This document shows positions 44,501-55,980 of a DNA stretch of 64,000 nucleotides, piece after piece. The stretch spans positions 5,463,501 to 5,527,500 of the forward strand of contig JBBBDQ010000330.1 in assembly GCA_037127315.1 (NCBI GenBank). The letters run 5' to 3'. The notes beneath the pieces are model-generated. The model ran no database searches. It saw nothing but the letters and a program-made list of their open reading frames with translations, and was not told where the DNA came from. Every line of letters begins with the position of its first letter. Position 1 is the first letter of the stretch. Source of the stretch: Ascarosepion bandense. Taxonomy: Eukaryota > Mollusca > Cephalopoda > Sepiida > Sepiidae. A program made the translations under genes and the position numbers.

Positions 44501-45925
44501 TTGACTTTGTAAATAAATTACAAATAATAGTGCTATTAGATGATCAAATTGGATTTTTAAAAGTGATCAAAATAAAGAAAAAATATAGACTTAACTTATT
44601 AATTACAAAATGTGTGTTTATAACAGATTCACGGGGCCTATCACTCGATATCTTAAAATAGAATATACTATTTAGTATATATGCAAATATGAAAAATAAA
44701 AAAAATATTCTGTTTTTATTCTTATGTGGTCGATTTGATTTGATTGTAACTATCTCTCACTCATGAAATTCAAATTCAAATATTCCCCAGTCAGCACCAT
44801 CTCTTGGTATTTAAAAGTATTAAGACTTTCTCTAATGTCTGCTTGATGCATCAAATATGTTTCTTATTTTAGAAGTGCTCCTGGTAATAACATATCTCTT
44901 TTTCACAATGAAATATTAAACAATACACCTTTCACTCTTCATGATGGATTTAGGAATTTTTCTAATTTTTTAACTTTTATAGGAACTCTTTATTGAATCA
45001 AAACCTTTAGGGAGCTATCCAAAAATTTGAGAATAAAATTATGTAATGTTCTTTTTTTTTTTAATTTTTTTTAATTGCTTGTATTTCATTTATGATGAAG
45101 GCTGTACAAATATTGCTCTTTGGCAACCCTACCTTTCTCCCAATTCAGCTTTGTGCTACATAGAGCTAGACTTAGTAAATATGACCAGATGTGGAAAAAA
45201 AATAATGGTGTTTGTCTTCTTAAAGAAAAAGAACTTTGTTTAGTGTTGTAATGTTCAATAATGTTTTTTTTTTTTTTTTTTATGAAATCAAATTTAAATA
45301 ATAATTCTTATAAATTTATCCATCTTAGCTGATAAAGAAACTAACAATGTTATATTCACAGAAACAATAAAATTATACCTTTTCTGGTTCATCTAACAAG
45401 ATTAACTTGTACAAAAAGTGATACTCAGTGAATGATTCACATGGCATTTGTTAGAAGAGGAAGTTTGAAAAGGGGTTTTATAAAAAGGAAATGATGGATT
45501 ACCCTTATCTGTCAGGAAGGCAATTTCTTATAAAATAAGCTGGAACCTTTCAAATCTGTCTCCCTGATGGAAATGTTTGTTCTGACCAAATAAACACTGT
45601 CATGACCTATGTTGACCTTTTTAACTTTTTTAAGTATACTTTTTAGTAACTATTGCTTCCTTCCTTCCTTCCTTCTTTCTGCCTGTCTTATTAAATGATT
45701 AAACAAATCAGTCTCATTCATTTTCTCTCACAATATAAATTTGTTATCTCTTCTTTCCTGTTAATTCTCTTTTCCTCTTAAAAGTCCACTGACCTAATCC
45801 CCCACCTAAACAACCTCACTTTTCTAGCTTAATTTCCCTTTCTCTCATTATTCTCTTGGTGGGAACAATTCTAGTTCAGCCAGGACCAGAGTGTACTACC
45901 TGTCAGCTTCTTTTTGGAATTTTTT
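44501..45925. other. No supported gene
   Basis: AT-rich; poly-T at 45262-45281, a (TTCC) tract at 45657-45673. Short open frame 45046-45243 has no domain. Confidence 0.4.
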
Positions 45926-45929
45926 TTTT

Positions 45930-46240
45930 TTAATGTAAATTTATCCCAAGCAAGGTGATAATGCTGCTAAGATGCAAGGGGTTACTGGGAGTGAAAGAGA
46001 ATGAAAAGAGTTTAGAAAGAACTGGAAATTCAATTGGAGTAGATAGACTAAACTATCGCCCGGTTCACACTCCACCCACGTCTATTGAACAGGTGAAGAG
46101 GCTCATCCCTTGTTCCCTGTTTAGGATGTGGTTTCTGGTTTTCTCTTTTCCAATCTTTTTACTCTTAAGTAGCCCCCTGTGCATCAGTGGCATTACCGCC
46201 TTGCTCGGGGTGATATGATTAAAAAAAAAAAAATTCCAAA
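45930..46240. repeat. Inverted pair of LINE 3' ends
   Basis: 45938-46040 is a minus-strand LINE end (CCAAGCAAGGTGATAATGC), and 46040-46230 a plus-strand end (GTGGCATTACCGCCTTGCTC). The outer 45 bases of the two pieces are complementary, giving a foldback. Confidence 0.7.
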
Positions 46241-46479
46241 CAGGAATCAAATTTCAAAACTGTGAATGTTTTTTTGCATCTTTCTAAGTCAGGAGTCAGC
46301 AGTCTTTTACCTCTGTGGACTGTGCATTAGTGAGTGGACAGTCAGTCAGATAAATGTCAAATAAAACAAAGCTTCAAATATGTGAAGTGTCCATTTTAAA
46401 TACATTTAGTTGCATTTTTCTCAAAATAATGAGTAACACATAAAATGAAAAATTGTTTGTCTTTCAAATGCCAATCAGT

Positions 46480-46990
46480 TTTTCTTATTCTTCATGAGCC
46501 ATATCTCTTCAGGACGTAGGTGATCATGGACTTCCACTTTGCTCTGCCCCTTGTTGGTCTAAAAATTCTTCCTCTTGGTCTAAAAATTCTTCCTCTTGGT
46601 ATCTCTTCCAAACCCTGCTCTGCCATCCATTTGCTCAGATCTATCAAGTAGGTCTCACGCTGCTTTTTCCTGTTTCTCTTTCCCTCTATCCATCCTGTGA
46701 GTATTAAATTCTGTAGACCCTCTCTCCTCATTACATATCTCAGAAACCTCCTCTTTCTAATATTAAGTATGAGTTTTCTCCTTGTTTCCATCCTCTCCAA
46801 CATCTCGTTGTTAGTCATATGCTCAGTCCATGTTATCCTCAGCATTCTTCTGTAAAACCACATTTCTGTTGCCTCAAGCCTCTCCTTCATCCTTGAGAAG
46901 ATCGTCCAATATTCGCTTACATAGAAGGACAGACATCACATAGCAATCCAGCACTCTTTTCTTTGTTTCCAATGAGATTTTCTTGTCTTT
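46480..46990 (-). pseudogene. RTE-like LINE, C-terminus of ORF2, best copy
   Basis: Minus-strand open frame 46890-46492 (132 codons): E-A-T-E-M-W-F-Y-R-R-M-L-R-I-T-W, N-N-E-M-L-E-R-M, R-R-K-L-I-L-N-I-R-K, I-E-G-K-R-N-R-K-K-Q-R-E-T-Y, L-S-K-W-M-A-E-Q-G-L-E, and K-S-M-I-T-Y-V-L at the end. It belongs to the endonuclease/reverse-transcriptase LINE family. A 20-bp tandem duplication at 46558-46597 doubles the P-R-G-R-I-F-R segment without breaking the frame. The reverse transcriptase is missing. Confidence 0.75.
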
Positions 46991-47309
46991 CAGTACTCTG
47001 GTTGAATCTGCTAAAAAAACAACAACAAACAATCTTTAAAAAAAAATAAAAGGGTATGAACATGATGCATTTATTCAGTCCTATCACCAGAAGGAAGTGC
47101 TGCCCCTTTAAATCATTTTCCCACCCCATGGAAAATGATATTAATTAATTTTTCTGTGTAAATCTTTACTCACAAACACCCTAACTTAAAACCTTCTATA
47201 CTTAAAGCATTCTGGCAATGAACCTGCATTGAATGTTTGCAAAAAAACAAAAAAACAAACTAATTTTAATGCAAACAGTTTATAAAATCAATATATCTAT
47301 TAGTTCCAT

Positions 47310-47830
47310 TACTCTAAACATTATTTTAGTGGATACAAATATTTGAGTAGACATATTTTTTTGTTTTTTAATTAAATATTTCTTCTCTCACACTTCTTGC
47401 TTGTAGAATTCTCTTTCGGTTCCTTGTTTTCCAGTCAACTTTGATCTTTAAAGACTGAAAAATGCAATGTTAATTGTTATATTTCCTCTTAATTTCTGTT
47501 CTTTTATTGTTCTCTCTCCTTAATAACGTTTGTTTTGTTTTTTTTTTTTATTTATTTACTCATACTCAGTAACCTATTGCATCTTAGTGGCTTTATTGCC
47601 TTTCTCTTGGGCTTAAATGATTAAAAATAACAGTATAAATTACATTGACAGGCCTGTGTATTGAAGAGACTTAATTAAAAATAAATATGGCTTTTTTCAT
47701 TATTAAATTACTTGAGTACACAGGCTGGTAGATATGATTCATACCTGTTAAAGTAAAAAAAAAAACAAAAAAAAACACAGTGTCTACTGAAATGTGGGTA
47801 ACCACTACAATAACATTTGGATCTTTCATC
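47310..47830. repeat. LINE 3' end flanked by fourth-family SINE pieces
   Basis: 47385-47640 (+) is a jockey/CR1 LINE tail (TTGCATCTTAGTGGCTTTAT then TTAAATGATTAAAAATAA). 47310-47375 (-) and 47660-47830 (+) carry SINE words AACATTATTTTAGTGGATAC and CAGTGTCTACTGAAATGTGG. The LINE appears to have inserted between, or next to, inverted SINE pieces. Confidence 0.5.
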
Positions 47831-48048
47831 CCAAATAATTATAAGGTTGTTTTCTTAAATTTTTGGCACTTTTTTTGAAATTATAAATCTTAAATCAAAG
47901 TTTGTTTAGCTTGCTTCTTAACAACTCCAACCATCAGAATGAAAAATTACCAAAATTCAGGGACTTATTTACATTTCCTAAGTGTGGATGATATTTGAGG
48001 TACTTACAAGAAATTAAAAAAAGAAAACAATCTACTTTTGGCTTGTTT

Positions 48049-48343
48049 ATGTGCATTGTGGTGTAATGGATATCAACTCGGAACAAATCGGAGAGACGAG
48101 TTCAAATTCCAGTTGAACTCCTTGCATTCACTTACGCACCAATACCCTTGGGAAATATCCATCTCTTCCCTCTAGTTATGGGTTAAATACTAGGACAGAC
48201 TGGGTTCTATAGCCTTGGCTGGCAACCAGTCTATCACAGAAAGCAATGGCAACCTGCTGTGGGAAAATCTTCTGCCCAGTCAGTCATGTCTCTTTTGAAA
48301 CATGATCACCCAAAGTGGGCATCATGTATGGCACTTTACTGAA
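48049..48343 (+). mobile_element. Major tRNA-derived SINE, diverged
   Basis: ATGTGCATTGTGGTGTAATG start; body GTTATGGGTTAAATACTAGG; tail decayed (GAAACATGATCACCC) and the final stem lost. Confidence 0.85.
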
Positions 48344-48398
48344 TCGTGGGAGTACAAACACTGACCCTGCTCTTAGAAATAATGCACACAAGTTGCCC

Positions 48399-48431
48399 AT
48401 ATTTGGGTTGATTGCTAAGATCAACCCAAAT
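48399..48431. repeat. Short perfect hairpin
   Basis: ATTTGGGTTGAT and ATCAACCCAAAT separated by 7 bases. Confidence 0.8.
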
Positions 48432-48869
48432 AGAGTGTAATGAAAGGCCCTTGCACTGGAAGAATTTGGTGTGAATTTTAGAAAAATATAATTTTTTTTA
48501 TTCTGGTGAATTAACAGAAATTACCCTAACATTTAGTGTAATGGGAAATGGTATCAGATTAGAAATAAAATTTATTAATTCTTTGGAAATATCGATTAGT
48601 GTTTAGTACAGAAGAAAATGGAACTTGTAGCCATTGTAACAAGATGCCTTACATGATCTGTGAGTGTGCTCACATAAGACATTTAGAAAGAAAAAATCAT
48701 TAGTGATTTGGGTAAGCATAGTATCCCAATATTTAGTTGAAGGAAAGTCAAAATCTCTTCATAATCAAGATCTAATCTACTGTTGGTAGAAAACCATTTC
48801 ATACTAAATTCTATACTTTAAAAATTTTTTTTTTCATATTTTGTAGATTCTGTTAAATTTTATAATATT

Positions 48870-49080
48870 GTATTGGAGCTTTGAGTGTGAATACCAAGCA
48901 GTACAGCATGCCATTTCCAAATTTTTGATGGAGTGATTTTCATCATGGTGCATCTTTTTCTTAGAGACGGTAACCAACTGACTGGATTATACTGTGCAGT
49001 TTACAAAATCAAAAACAATGTGTATGCACAAAATTAGAAATATAACATGACGACAATTTACCTATCGCACCCTGTATACA
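48870..49080 (-). pseudogene. mariner-type element fragment
   Basis: ATTGGAGCTTTGAGTGTGAA, AGCAGTACAGCATGCCATTT and TTTTTGATGGAGTGATTTTC match 2668-2750 of the first mariner relic in the same orientation. The conserved catalytic part is absent. Confidence 0.6.
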
Positions 49081-49124
49081 AAGTTAATTTTTTAGACTTT
49101 CTCATTTTATGCAATCAAATTGAC

Positions 49125-49400
49125 CATAGTGAGACTTGAACTCAGGTCTCATGATTGGAAAATCAATGTCTGAACCACTTAGCCATGCACCTATATATGG
49201 ATATGTCTCCTATGCAAATAGCATAATGGCCATTGCCATCAAAAATAAAATAGAATAAGCACACAATATCTAAATTCTGGCTGAAGCTCTTGCATCTACT
49301 TCACACTAATGCCCTTGGGAAAGGCATGAATTTCTTTCTCTCTTTGTCTGGGGGTAACTTATCAAGCTGTAGTCTTGGTCAAACAACCAGTCTAGAACAG
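49125..49400. mobile_element. tRNA-like fragment and diverged SINE
   Basis: 49130-49195 (-) is tRNA-like: TGGCTAAGTGGTTCAGACAT box A and GAGTTCAAGTCTCAC box B. 49240-49395 (+) follows the major SINE body (AATGCCCTTGGGAAAGGCAT, CAACCAGTCTAGAACAG). Confidence 0.5.
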
Positions 49401-50945
49401 CGTTTCTCAACCAGCGCACCTAGTTTCACTAATGCACCATGAAAGGTAGAGTATTTTATGAATTACTTCTATATTTAAAAAAACTTTATTTTTAAAAAAG
49501 CTAGAGACACCAAGTACATGGCTTCCATATTTGGTTCAAGTCTTTGTCATTTGATTTTTTAGACTAGATGCTAAATTCTTTATATTTAAAGAGTGGATAA
49601 TCCTTTCACCTTTGCTTTTCTCAAAGGATTTAAATGGGTCTCTTAAAAAAAAATAGCAGATTCTTTATAAATCCTTTTAAATGAAAATGGCACCTCTTAA
49701 ATTATTGTATCCTTGACAAGGATACAATTTAACAAAGTGTAAATCTGAGTGGAAAGATTACCAAGCCAGGCATAATAGAATGAAAGGTTTATTCAGTAAA
49801 AGAATTATTACAGATGAAAATAGTACTACCAGATTCTATTCTGTAAGCAAGACTCAGTAGTGAAAATAATCTTGCTCATTTATTCATGGTAGACTTAGTA
49901 CACCATAGTGTTCATAGAGGGTGCTGGGATATTCCATTTTAACATAAATATGCATTGTCTGTTTATTTCAAGAGACTTCTTTATTATTTTCATATCAAAT
50001 TTCATCACTAATTTTTCTTTGTTAAAATTCAAAGTGTGCTCCAATGTTTTTACTTTTCTACAAATGTGCACTGGTCTCAAGGAAGGCAAATTCTAAAATT
50101 CATGTTCCCTGATAACATGTTAAATATTAGTGTGGAAGGGAAAGAACCATTACTTGCCATGGCTGACAAATTTAAGCGAAAGATTGACTCCCATAGTTGA
50201 CTTGGGAGGAAATGGCTAATAATAAATAAAGTCTTATAAATTATTATTAGTCATGGTATTTTTTATTTTATGGGGGCGATTGGACCCATTATTTGTCATT
50301 ATATCTCTAATTAAACTTGTCTCTTGAAGCCATTTCAGTGCTCTAATGACAGTGGCTACAGCACCCCCAGTTTTAAACATTTTCTAATTATCCATTATCA
50401 CTTGATGACCAACTGGAATGGCCTTGTCTTCAGTCATTGTATTTAGTTATTTTTAGTTTTCAGCAGCCTGATTAGTAGTTATTTTCACTGTTACTATTGT
50501 TCAGACTAGTTTCCCCATGCCATCTAAAAAATAACACATTTAAGTCATTTTGCAACTGTATTGTTTCTTATAAAATATCAAAGACTTTGTTGCTCTTCAA
50601 CTTCCTGTTCGTGTTTAATACTTCCTGAATATTAAACTAAAATTAATATTAAGTAAAGGTAATTGATCGCCTGTCTTGCCTCTTTGCTATAAAGGCAAAC
50701 AATCAAGTAGTTTTTAACCTACACATGAATAGGCTTTTAAAGTAAGATTTTTAAATTGCTCTACAAAGCCAATTGCAATTTAAAGATTTTTTGTCATTCA
50801 ATATTTCTTGTCTAAACATATTGTAGCATTTTGTTACATTCATCAATAGATGAGTCTATTACAGATATATTTGTCTTTGTATAAATTCTACTAGTAATGT
50901 GGGAAAGTATATATATATACACACACACATGCATACAATTATTAT
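49401..50945. other. No supported gene
   Basis: CAGCGTTTCTCAACC at 49398-49412 looks like a hAT-type terminal repeat, but I found no inverted partner. The remainder is AT-rich unassigned sequence; overlapping open frames near 49895-50096 on both strands are unsupported. Confidence 0.4.
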
Positions 50946-50949
50946 TATT

Positions 50950-51360
50950 ATTTATTTATTTTTTAATCAATTCACCTCAAGTAAGGTGATAATGCCACTT
51001 GGAGTGAAAGAGAATGGACAGACTTTAGAAGGAACTGGAAACCTGATCCTAAACAGAAAACAAAGAATAAACCTCTACTCCTGTTCAAAAACCTGGGAGA
51101 AGTGTAAATCAGATGAGACAACAAAGACATATATGTTATTACTTCAAACATTATTATAATGGATACTCGTGTTTGAAATAGATGTCCCATTCTTATTTTT
51201 GCTCTAAACAGTGTGTATTATATCTGATCTGTGCATTGCATTCAAGAAAATCTCAAAGAAAATATGTTCTCTGGCAGAGGTTGAAAATGCACATTCCTTT
51301 GTAAGAAAAACCACCATTTAATCTTGCATGATTTGCTGCTCAGCTACAGAGTGTCACAGT
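50950..51360 (-). repeat. LINE tail and fourth-family SINE
   Basis: 50965-51110 (-) is a LINE 3' end (complement of GGTGAATTGATTAAAAAAT). 51140-51355 (-) is a fourth-family SINE with the tRNA-like head reversed at 51290-51350 and the TGGATACTCGTGTTTGAAAT tail. Confidence 0.5.
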
Positions 51361-51494
51361 TAAGCAAATCATTAGTTTACCTTTTTTAAAGAAAAAAAAG
51401 CATCTATTTTCAACTACAATTATCTGCCTTGTAATAGTTTGAAGTAATAAAAATGCCAGATTAAAAATAAATTTATTAATTAAAAATATATAGA

Positions 51495-51496
<2 letters not shown>

Positions 51497-51534
<38 letters not shown>

Positions 51535-51644
51535 CCAAGTGAATAAAGAGTGAAGAAAGTATTAACAACGTTCAAAACATTAACCCTTTGTTGCATATTG
51601 GTTAATAACCAATATGCAACAAAGGGTTAATTTAAAACAGTGCT

Positions 51645-51692
<48 letters not shown>
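51497..51692. repeat. TA repeats flanking a TTAA-bounded palindrome
   Basis: TA runs at 51497-51533 and 51649-51692. Between them 51579-51603 and 51607-51631 are perfect 25-bp inverted arms with a 3-base loop. Each arm contains TTAACCCTTTG, with TTAA on the outside (51580-51583 and 51627-51630), as in piggyBac-type elements. Confidence 0.8.
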
Positions 51693-51695
<3 letters not shown>

Positions 51696-51840
51696 AATTC
51701 AGATACTTCAATCCAAGGGAAAAAAGCAGGAAGGTAAATTCCAAAAAACCCGATCCTAATTAATATTAAAAATTTATTTTAATATTAAAAAATGATACAG
51801 GAAGAGAGCTCCATGTAATAAAATATTACAGAGCAAATAT

Positions 51841-53957
51841 ATATATTAAAAAAGGATTAATTCAAAGATGTTGAATAGCCATTTCGATATGAAGATCCCC
51901 ACGGGGGACGACACATCACCTCAGCAACAGAAAAAACCTTTCAGAAACTGGAGAAAAATTAGTCTACTTTTCCTTTTTAAATAGATTGCAAAGAAATTAA
52001 AAAATAAATAATAAAATAAAATAAAAAATAAAAAAAATAAAAAAATAAAAAAATAAAAATAAAAAATAAAAATAAAGGGAAAGAAAAAGAAAACGAAAAA
52101 GAAAAAGATAGAATAAAATCAAATAAATAAGAAAAGAAAAAAAATTGACATCGTCTGGGTTCGCAAAAAAAGGAAGAATGTAACTAAAAATTAACAGACA
52201 GACGCGTTAAATCGACGTAGTTTAGGCAATACGGAAAAAAGGTGGTAAGAGAGATAAAAGAAGGAAGGGAGGGTAAAAGAAAGAAACTAAAGAAAAAAAT
52301 TTTTTTAAATATTACAGACGCTGGACAAATTCAAAAACCTAATTTCCCCAAAACGTTGAAGTATTAGAAAAAGGCCTTTACTTAAAAAGGCATAATTATT
52401 AATAAAAGGGAATAAAAAGATATAGGATTTAAAATAAAATTATTTTAAAAAAAATTAGGTCATTTGAAATTAGACTAAATAAAGACAACACTAGGTAAAA
52501 AAAAAAAAAAATTACAATTATTATATACATACCTATAGAAGTACACACATACATACATATATATACACACACACACAATTCTACGAATAAGAATACATAT
52601 ATACACATACACACACATACATTCAATTTATTACACACTATTATACATATATATATATATATATAAATATATACACACATATATATTATTACGCACTTAT
52701 ATACATATACATGCGCATACACACACATATATGTGTGTACACACCTATATACAAAAAATTCATATACACATAATATACATGTGTACACACACACATGCGC
52801 ACACACACACATATATATACATATATACCCATATACACATACATACACATATTCCATATGCACTCACACACATACATATTAATGAATATTATGAAAAGGA
52901 GCATTTAAATAGCTAAAAAATTTTTTTTCCAAAATTACATATAGCCCACATACATAAATACATATACATACATATATATAAAAAAGTACATCCACACACA
53001 AACATACACATAAAAAAAAAAAAAAAATTAAATTTAAAATTAAAATTAAAAATTTTTTTTAAATATTAAAAAAATTATAGAAAAAATTTAGAATTTAAAA
53101 ATAAAAATTTGAAATTAGAAGTTAAAATCCGCCCTATGGCGGCACTTGTTTATAAATTCCCTCCTAAAGTTCAAAAGTAAGTCCTGATGAGGATACTTCA
53201 AAATCAGAATCTTCTCCAATAAACACAGACGACACCTATCACGAAAACCCTTAGGGGTACAAGCTGAGCCTATTAATTTCCAGCTGATTATAGGGTCCTG
53301 CCCTTCCTCCTTCATTTCCCAGAACCTACGTGATAGTGCCGTCTGGAATCTCTGTTTAGGGTTCGAAAACGAGTACCTGTGATTATAAAGCCTCTGTTTA
53401 ATATTTAAAAAAATTTTTAATTTTAATTTTAAATTTAATTTTTTTTTTTTTTTTTTTTATGTGTATGTTTGTGTGTGGATGTACTTTTTTATATATATGT
53501 ATGTATATGTATTTATGTATGTGGGCTATATGTAATTTTGGAAAAAAATTTTTTAGCTATTTAAATGCTCCTTTTCATAATATTCATTAATATGTATGTG
53601 TGTGAGTGCATATGGAATATGTGTATGTATGTGTATATGGGTATATATGTATATATATGTGTGTGTGTGTGCGCATGTGTGTGTGTACACATGTATATTA
53701 TGTGTATATGAATTTTTTGTATATAGGTGTGTACACACATATATGTGTGTGTATGCGCATGTATATGTATATAAGTGCGTAATAATATATATGTGTGTAT
53801 ATATTTATATATATATATATATATGTATAATAGTGTGTAATAAATTGAATGTATGTGTGTGTATGTGTATATATGTATTCTTATTCGTAGAATTGTGTGT
53901 GTGTGTATATATATGTATGTATGTGTGTACTTCTATAGGTATGTATATAATAATTGT

Positions 53958-53991
<34 letters not shown>

Positions 53992-54426
53992 TAGTGTTGT
54001 CTTTATTTAGTCTAATTTCAAATGACCTAATTTTTTTAAAAATAATTTTATTTTAAATCCTATATCTTTTTATTCCCTTTTATTAATAATTATGCCTTTT
54101 TAAGTAAAGGCCTTTTTCTAATACTTCAACGTTTTGGGGAAATTAGGTTTTTGAATTTGTCCAGCGTCTGTAATATTTAAAAAAATTTTTTTCTTTAGTT
54201 TCTTTCTTTTACCCTCCCTTCCTTCTTTTATCTCTCTTACCACCTTTTTTCCGTATTGCCTAAACTACGTCGATTTAACGCGTCTGTCTGTTAATTTTTA
54301 GTTACATTCTTCCTTTTTTTTGCGAACCCAGACGATGTCAATTTTTTTTCTTTTCTTATTTATTTGATTTTATTCTATCTTTTTCTTTTTCGTTTTCTTT
54401 TTCTTTCCCTTTATTTTTATTTTTTT

Positions 54427-54459
<33 letters not shown>

Positions 54460-54653
54460 TTTTTTTATTTTTTATTTTATTTTATTTTATTTTATTATTT
54501 ATTTTTTAATTTCTTTGCAATCTATTTAAAAAGGAAAAGTAGACTAATTTTTCTCCAGTTTCTGAAAGGTTTTTTCTGTTGCTGAGGTGATGTGTCGTCC
54601 CCCGTGGGGATCTTCATATCGAAATGGCTATTCAACATCTTTGAATTAATCCT

Positions 54654-54660
<7 letters not shown>
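51841..54660. repeat. Giant inverted repeat, arms ~1.2 kb
   Basis: Left arm 51841-53070 and right arm 53397-54660 are inverse complements nearly throughout; the differences I could see are mainly homopolymer lengths (for example the T run at 53961-53988). Spacer is 326 bp. The arms contain A/T-rich tracts (52000-52140; 54360-54500) and TA/TG/CA microsatellites, and the same GC-rich hairpin CCCC-ACG-GGGG type near each outer end (51897 and 54600). The spacer encodes a PLE endonuclease C-terminus, so the arms are read as 3' UTR sequence of that element in both orientations. Confidence 0.9.
53115..53399 (-). pseudogene. Penelope-like GIY-YIG endonuclease, C-terminal part
   Basis: Minus-strand frame open for about 95 codons from the boundary of the right arm (53399) to a stop at 53115. 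Blocks: K-Q-R-L-Y-N-H-R-Y-S-F (the R/K-x-x-x-Y-N-H segment of GIY-YIG enzymes in PLEs), a middle R-R-F-W-E-M-K stretch, I-I-S-W-K-L-I, then C-R-L-C-L-L-E-K and the end F-I-N-K-C-R-H. The Y-I-G entry motif and the reverse transcriptase are missing because the element is truncated at the arm boundary. Of the PLE relics here this is the only one without a stop or frameshift in its surviving part. The 5' truncation plus inverted 3' UTR is the arrangement expected from PLE insertion with strand switching. Confidence 0.8.
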
Positions 54661-54691
<31 letters not shown>

Positions 54692-54916
54692 ATCCGCAGA
54701 AAAGGTTATCCAAAACATAATTGTAAGTAGAAACAACAATTGGTAGACTAAAAGACATGCAAGTGTACCAGAATACAACAGCTGACCAATCAATGGTTGT
54801 ATTCTGGTACATTTGCATATCTTTTAACTGGTGTCTACTTAGATTTATATCTTGGTCAGCCTTTGGACTTTCCAGCCGACTCATCTTCTAATATATATAT
54901 ATATATATATATATAG
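54659..54916. repeat. TA runs around a pre-miRNA-like hairpin
   Basis: TA runs at 54659-54688 and 54892-54916. Between them, 54743-54779 and 54796-54838 are inverse arms with a 6-base bulge and a 16-base loop. GTCATCCGCAG at 54690-54700 is the 3' strand of stem I of the hammerhead SINE family (compare 1784-1794). Confidence 0.75.
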
Positions 54917-54929
54917 TATGGATTACATG

Positions 54930-55305
54930 AAAGAGTGCTGAAAAACTCTTGATCCCAACCCACTTTCAAAAATCTGATCAAATGGCCAGATATCAGAAAT
55001 TTCTTTGATATTCTTTTTGGTTTGGTTGATAACTTTTCAGTACCCATTGTATTTGTCATCGTTCTAAGGTATCTAACGGTATTCTTTTATTAGCCATTAT
55101 TTATCTAAGTTTGGTAATTTGGGCTAACCATTTAACTGAGTTAAGTCCTCACTGGGTGCCTTATAATTACAGTTTAGTGGCAAAGTAATTTAAGTTCAGT
55201 AAATACTTGTTTGCTTTGTCAAAGAGTAAGGATTAAAAGTTATACTAACCGTGACTTTTGGCCTTTTAACTCAGAAATTACTTTCAAAGACTATAAAAAT
55301 GAATC
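54930..55305. other. No supported feature
   Basis: AT-rich, nothing recognisable. Confidence 0.4.
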
Positions 55306-55309
55306 TGTA

Positions 55310-55980
55310 CAAAGTGTCCTACTACTATGGGTTAAATAGCAGGGAAGATGGGACTCTCTCATCATAGTTGGCAACCAATATAGGAAAAAGACAACTCTCA
55401 ATTCAATAGATATCTATTTCTACCATTCATCCATGCTTAGAATATTGCTGCCACATATGGTCTGGTGCCTCTGCTATTTACCTTGAGCTTCTTGATAAGA
55501 TTCAAAGAAGAATCAGCAATATTATTAGTACTGATCTGGTGGTTTGGCTTCATTCACTTAACCAGCCATTGCCATAAGGTTGCCTCTCTATGCATTTTTA
55601 TAAATACTTTCATGGTAACCATTTGGATTTAGCTATTCACTTTAATACCTTAACATTATGAATTTAATTGCAATACTAGAATGGCATCAAGATCTCATCA
55701 ATTTGAAGCTGAGCTGGCTAGATGTAGCCATAAGTTCTATGCTAGCAGTTTTTCTTGCAATTTTCACTTGTAGAACTTTCTTCTGGCTCCATGCTTTCCA
55801 GCCAAATTTAATCTGGAAAAATTTAAATGCAATGTCAATCGCTATCTACTGTCCTTCTGATTACTCTTTTCTCTTTCTGCTCACTATTAATGTTTCTGTT
55901 TCTAATTCTTCTACACTGTAACCCCTTGCATTTTAGTGGCTTTACTGCCTTGCGAGGGGTGCTACCCATTAAAGATAAAT
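55310..55980 (+). pseudogene. LINE C-terminus after a SINE scrap
   Basis: 55325-55395 is a diverged major-SINE piece (CTATGGGTTAAATAGCAGGG). 55400-55980 is a jockey/CR1 LINE end on the plus strand: S-I-H-P-C-L-E-Y-C-C-like codons at 55425, L-E-L-L-D-K-I-Q-R-R-I-S-N (55485-55520), C-R-T-F-F-W-L-H-A-F-Q (55770), and the 3' UTR terminal word GTGGCTTTACTGCCTTGCGA at 55936. Stops throughout. Confidence 0.65.

Noticed and set aside
49398..49412. hAT-type terminal inverted repeat
   Set aside because: The word fits the family, but no inverted partner or 8-bp target duplication was found.
51885..51935. Hairpin near the outer ends of the giant inverted repeat resembling a hammerhead (AUGAAGA, CCCC/GGGG, CGACAC)
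   Set aside because: Key core bases differ (the C before UGA and the GAAA box), so I describe it only as a GC-rich hairpin.
52429..52863. 144-residue open frame rich in V-C-V-Y-I and its inverse counterpart at 53596-53994
   Set aside because: Translation of TA/TG/CA microsatellites in the inverted-repeat arms; composition artefact, not a cysteine-rich protein.
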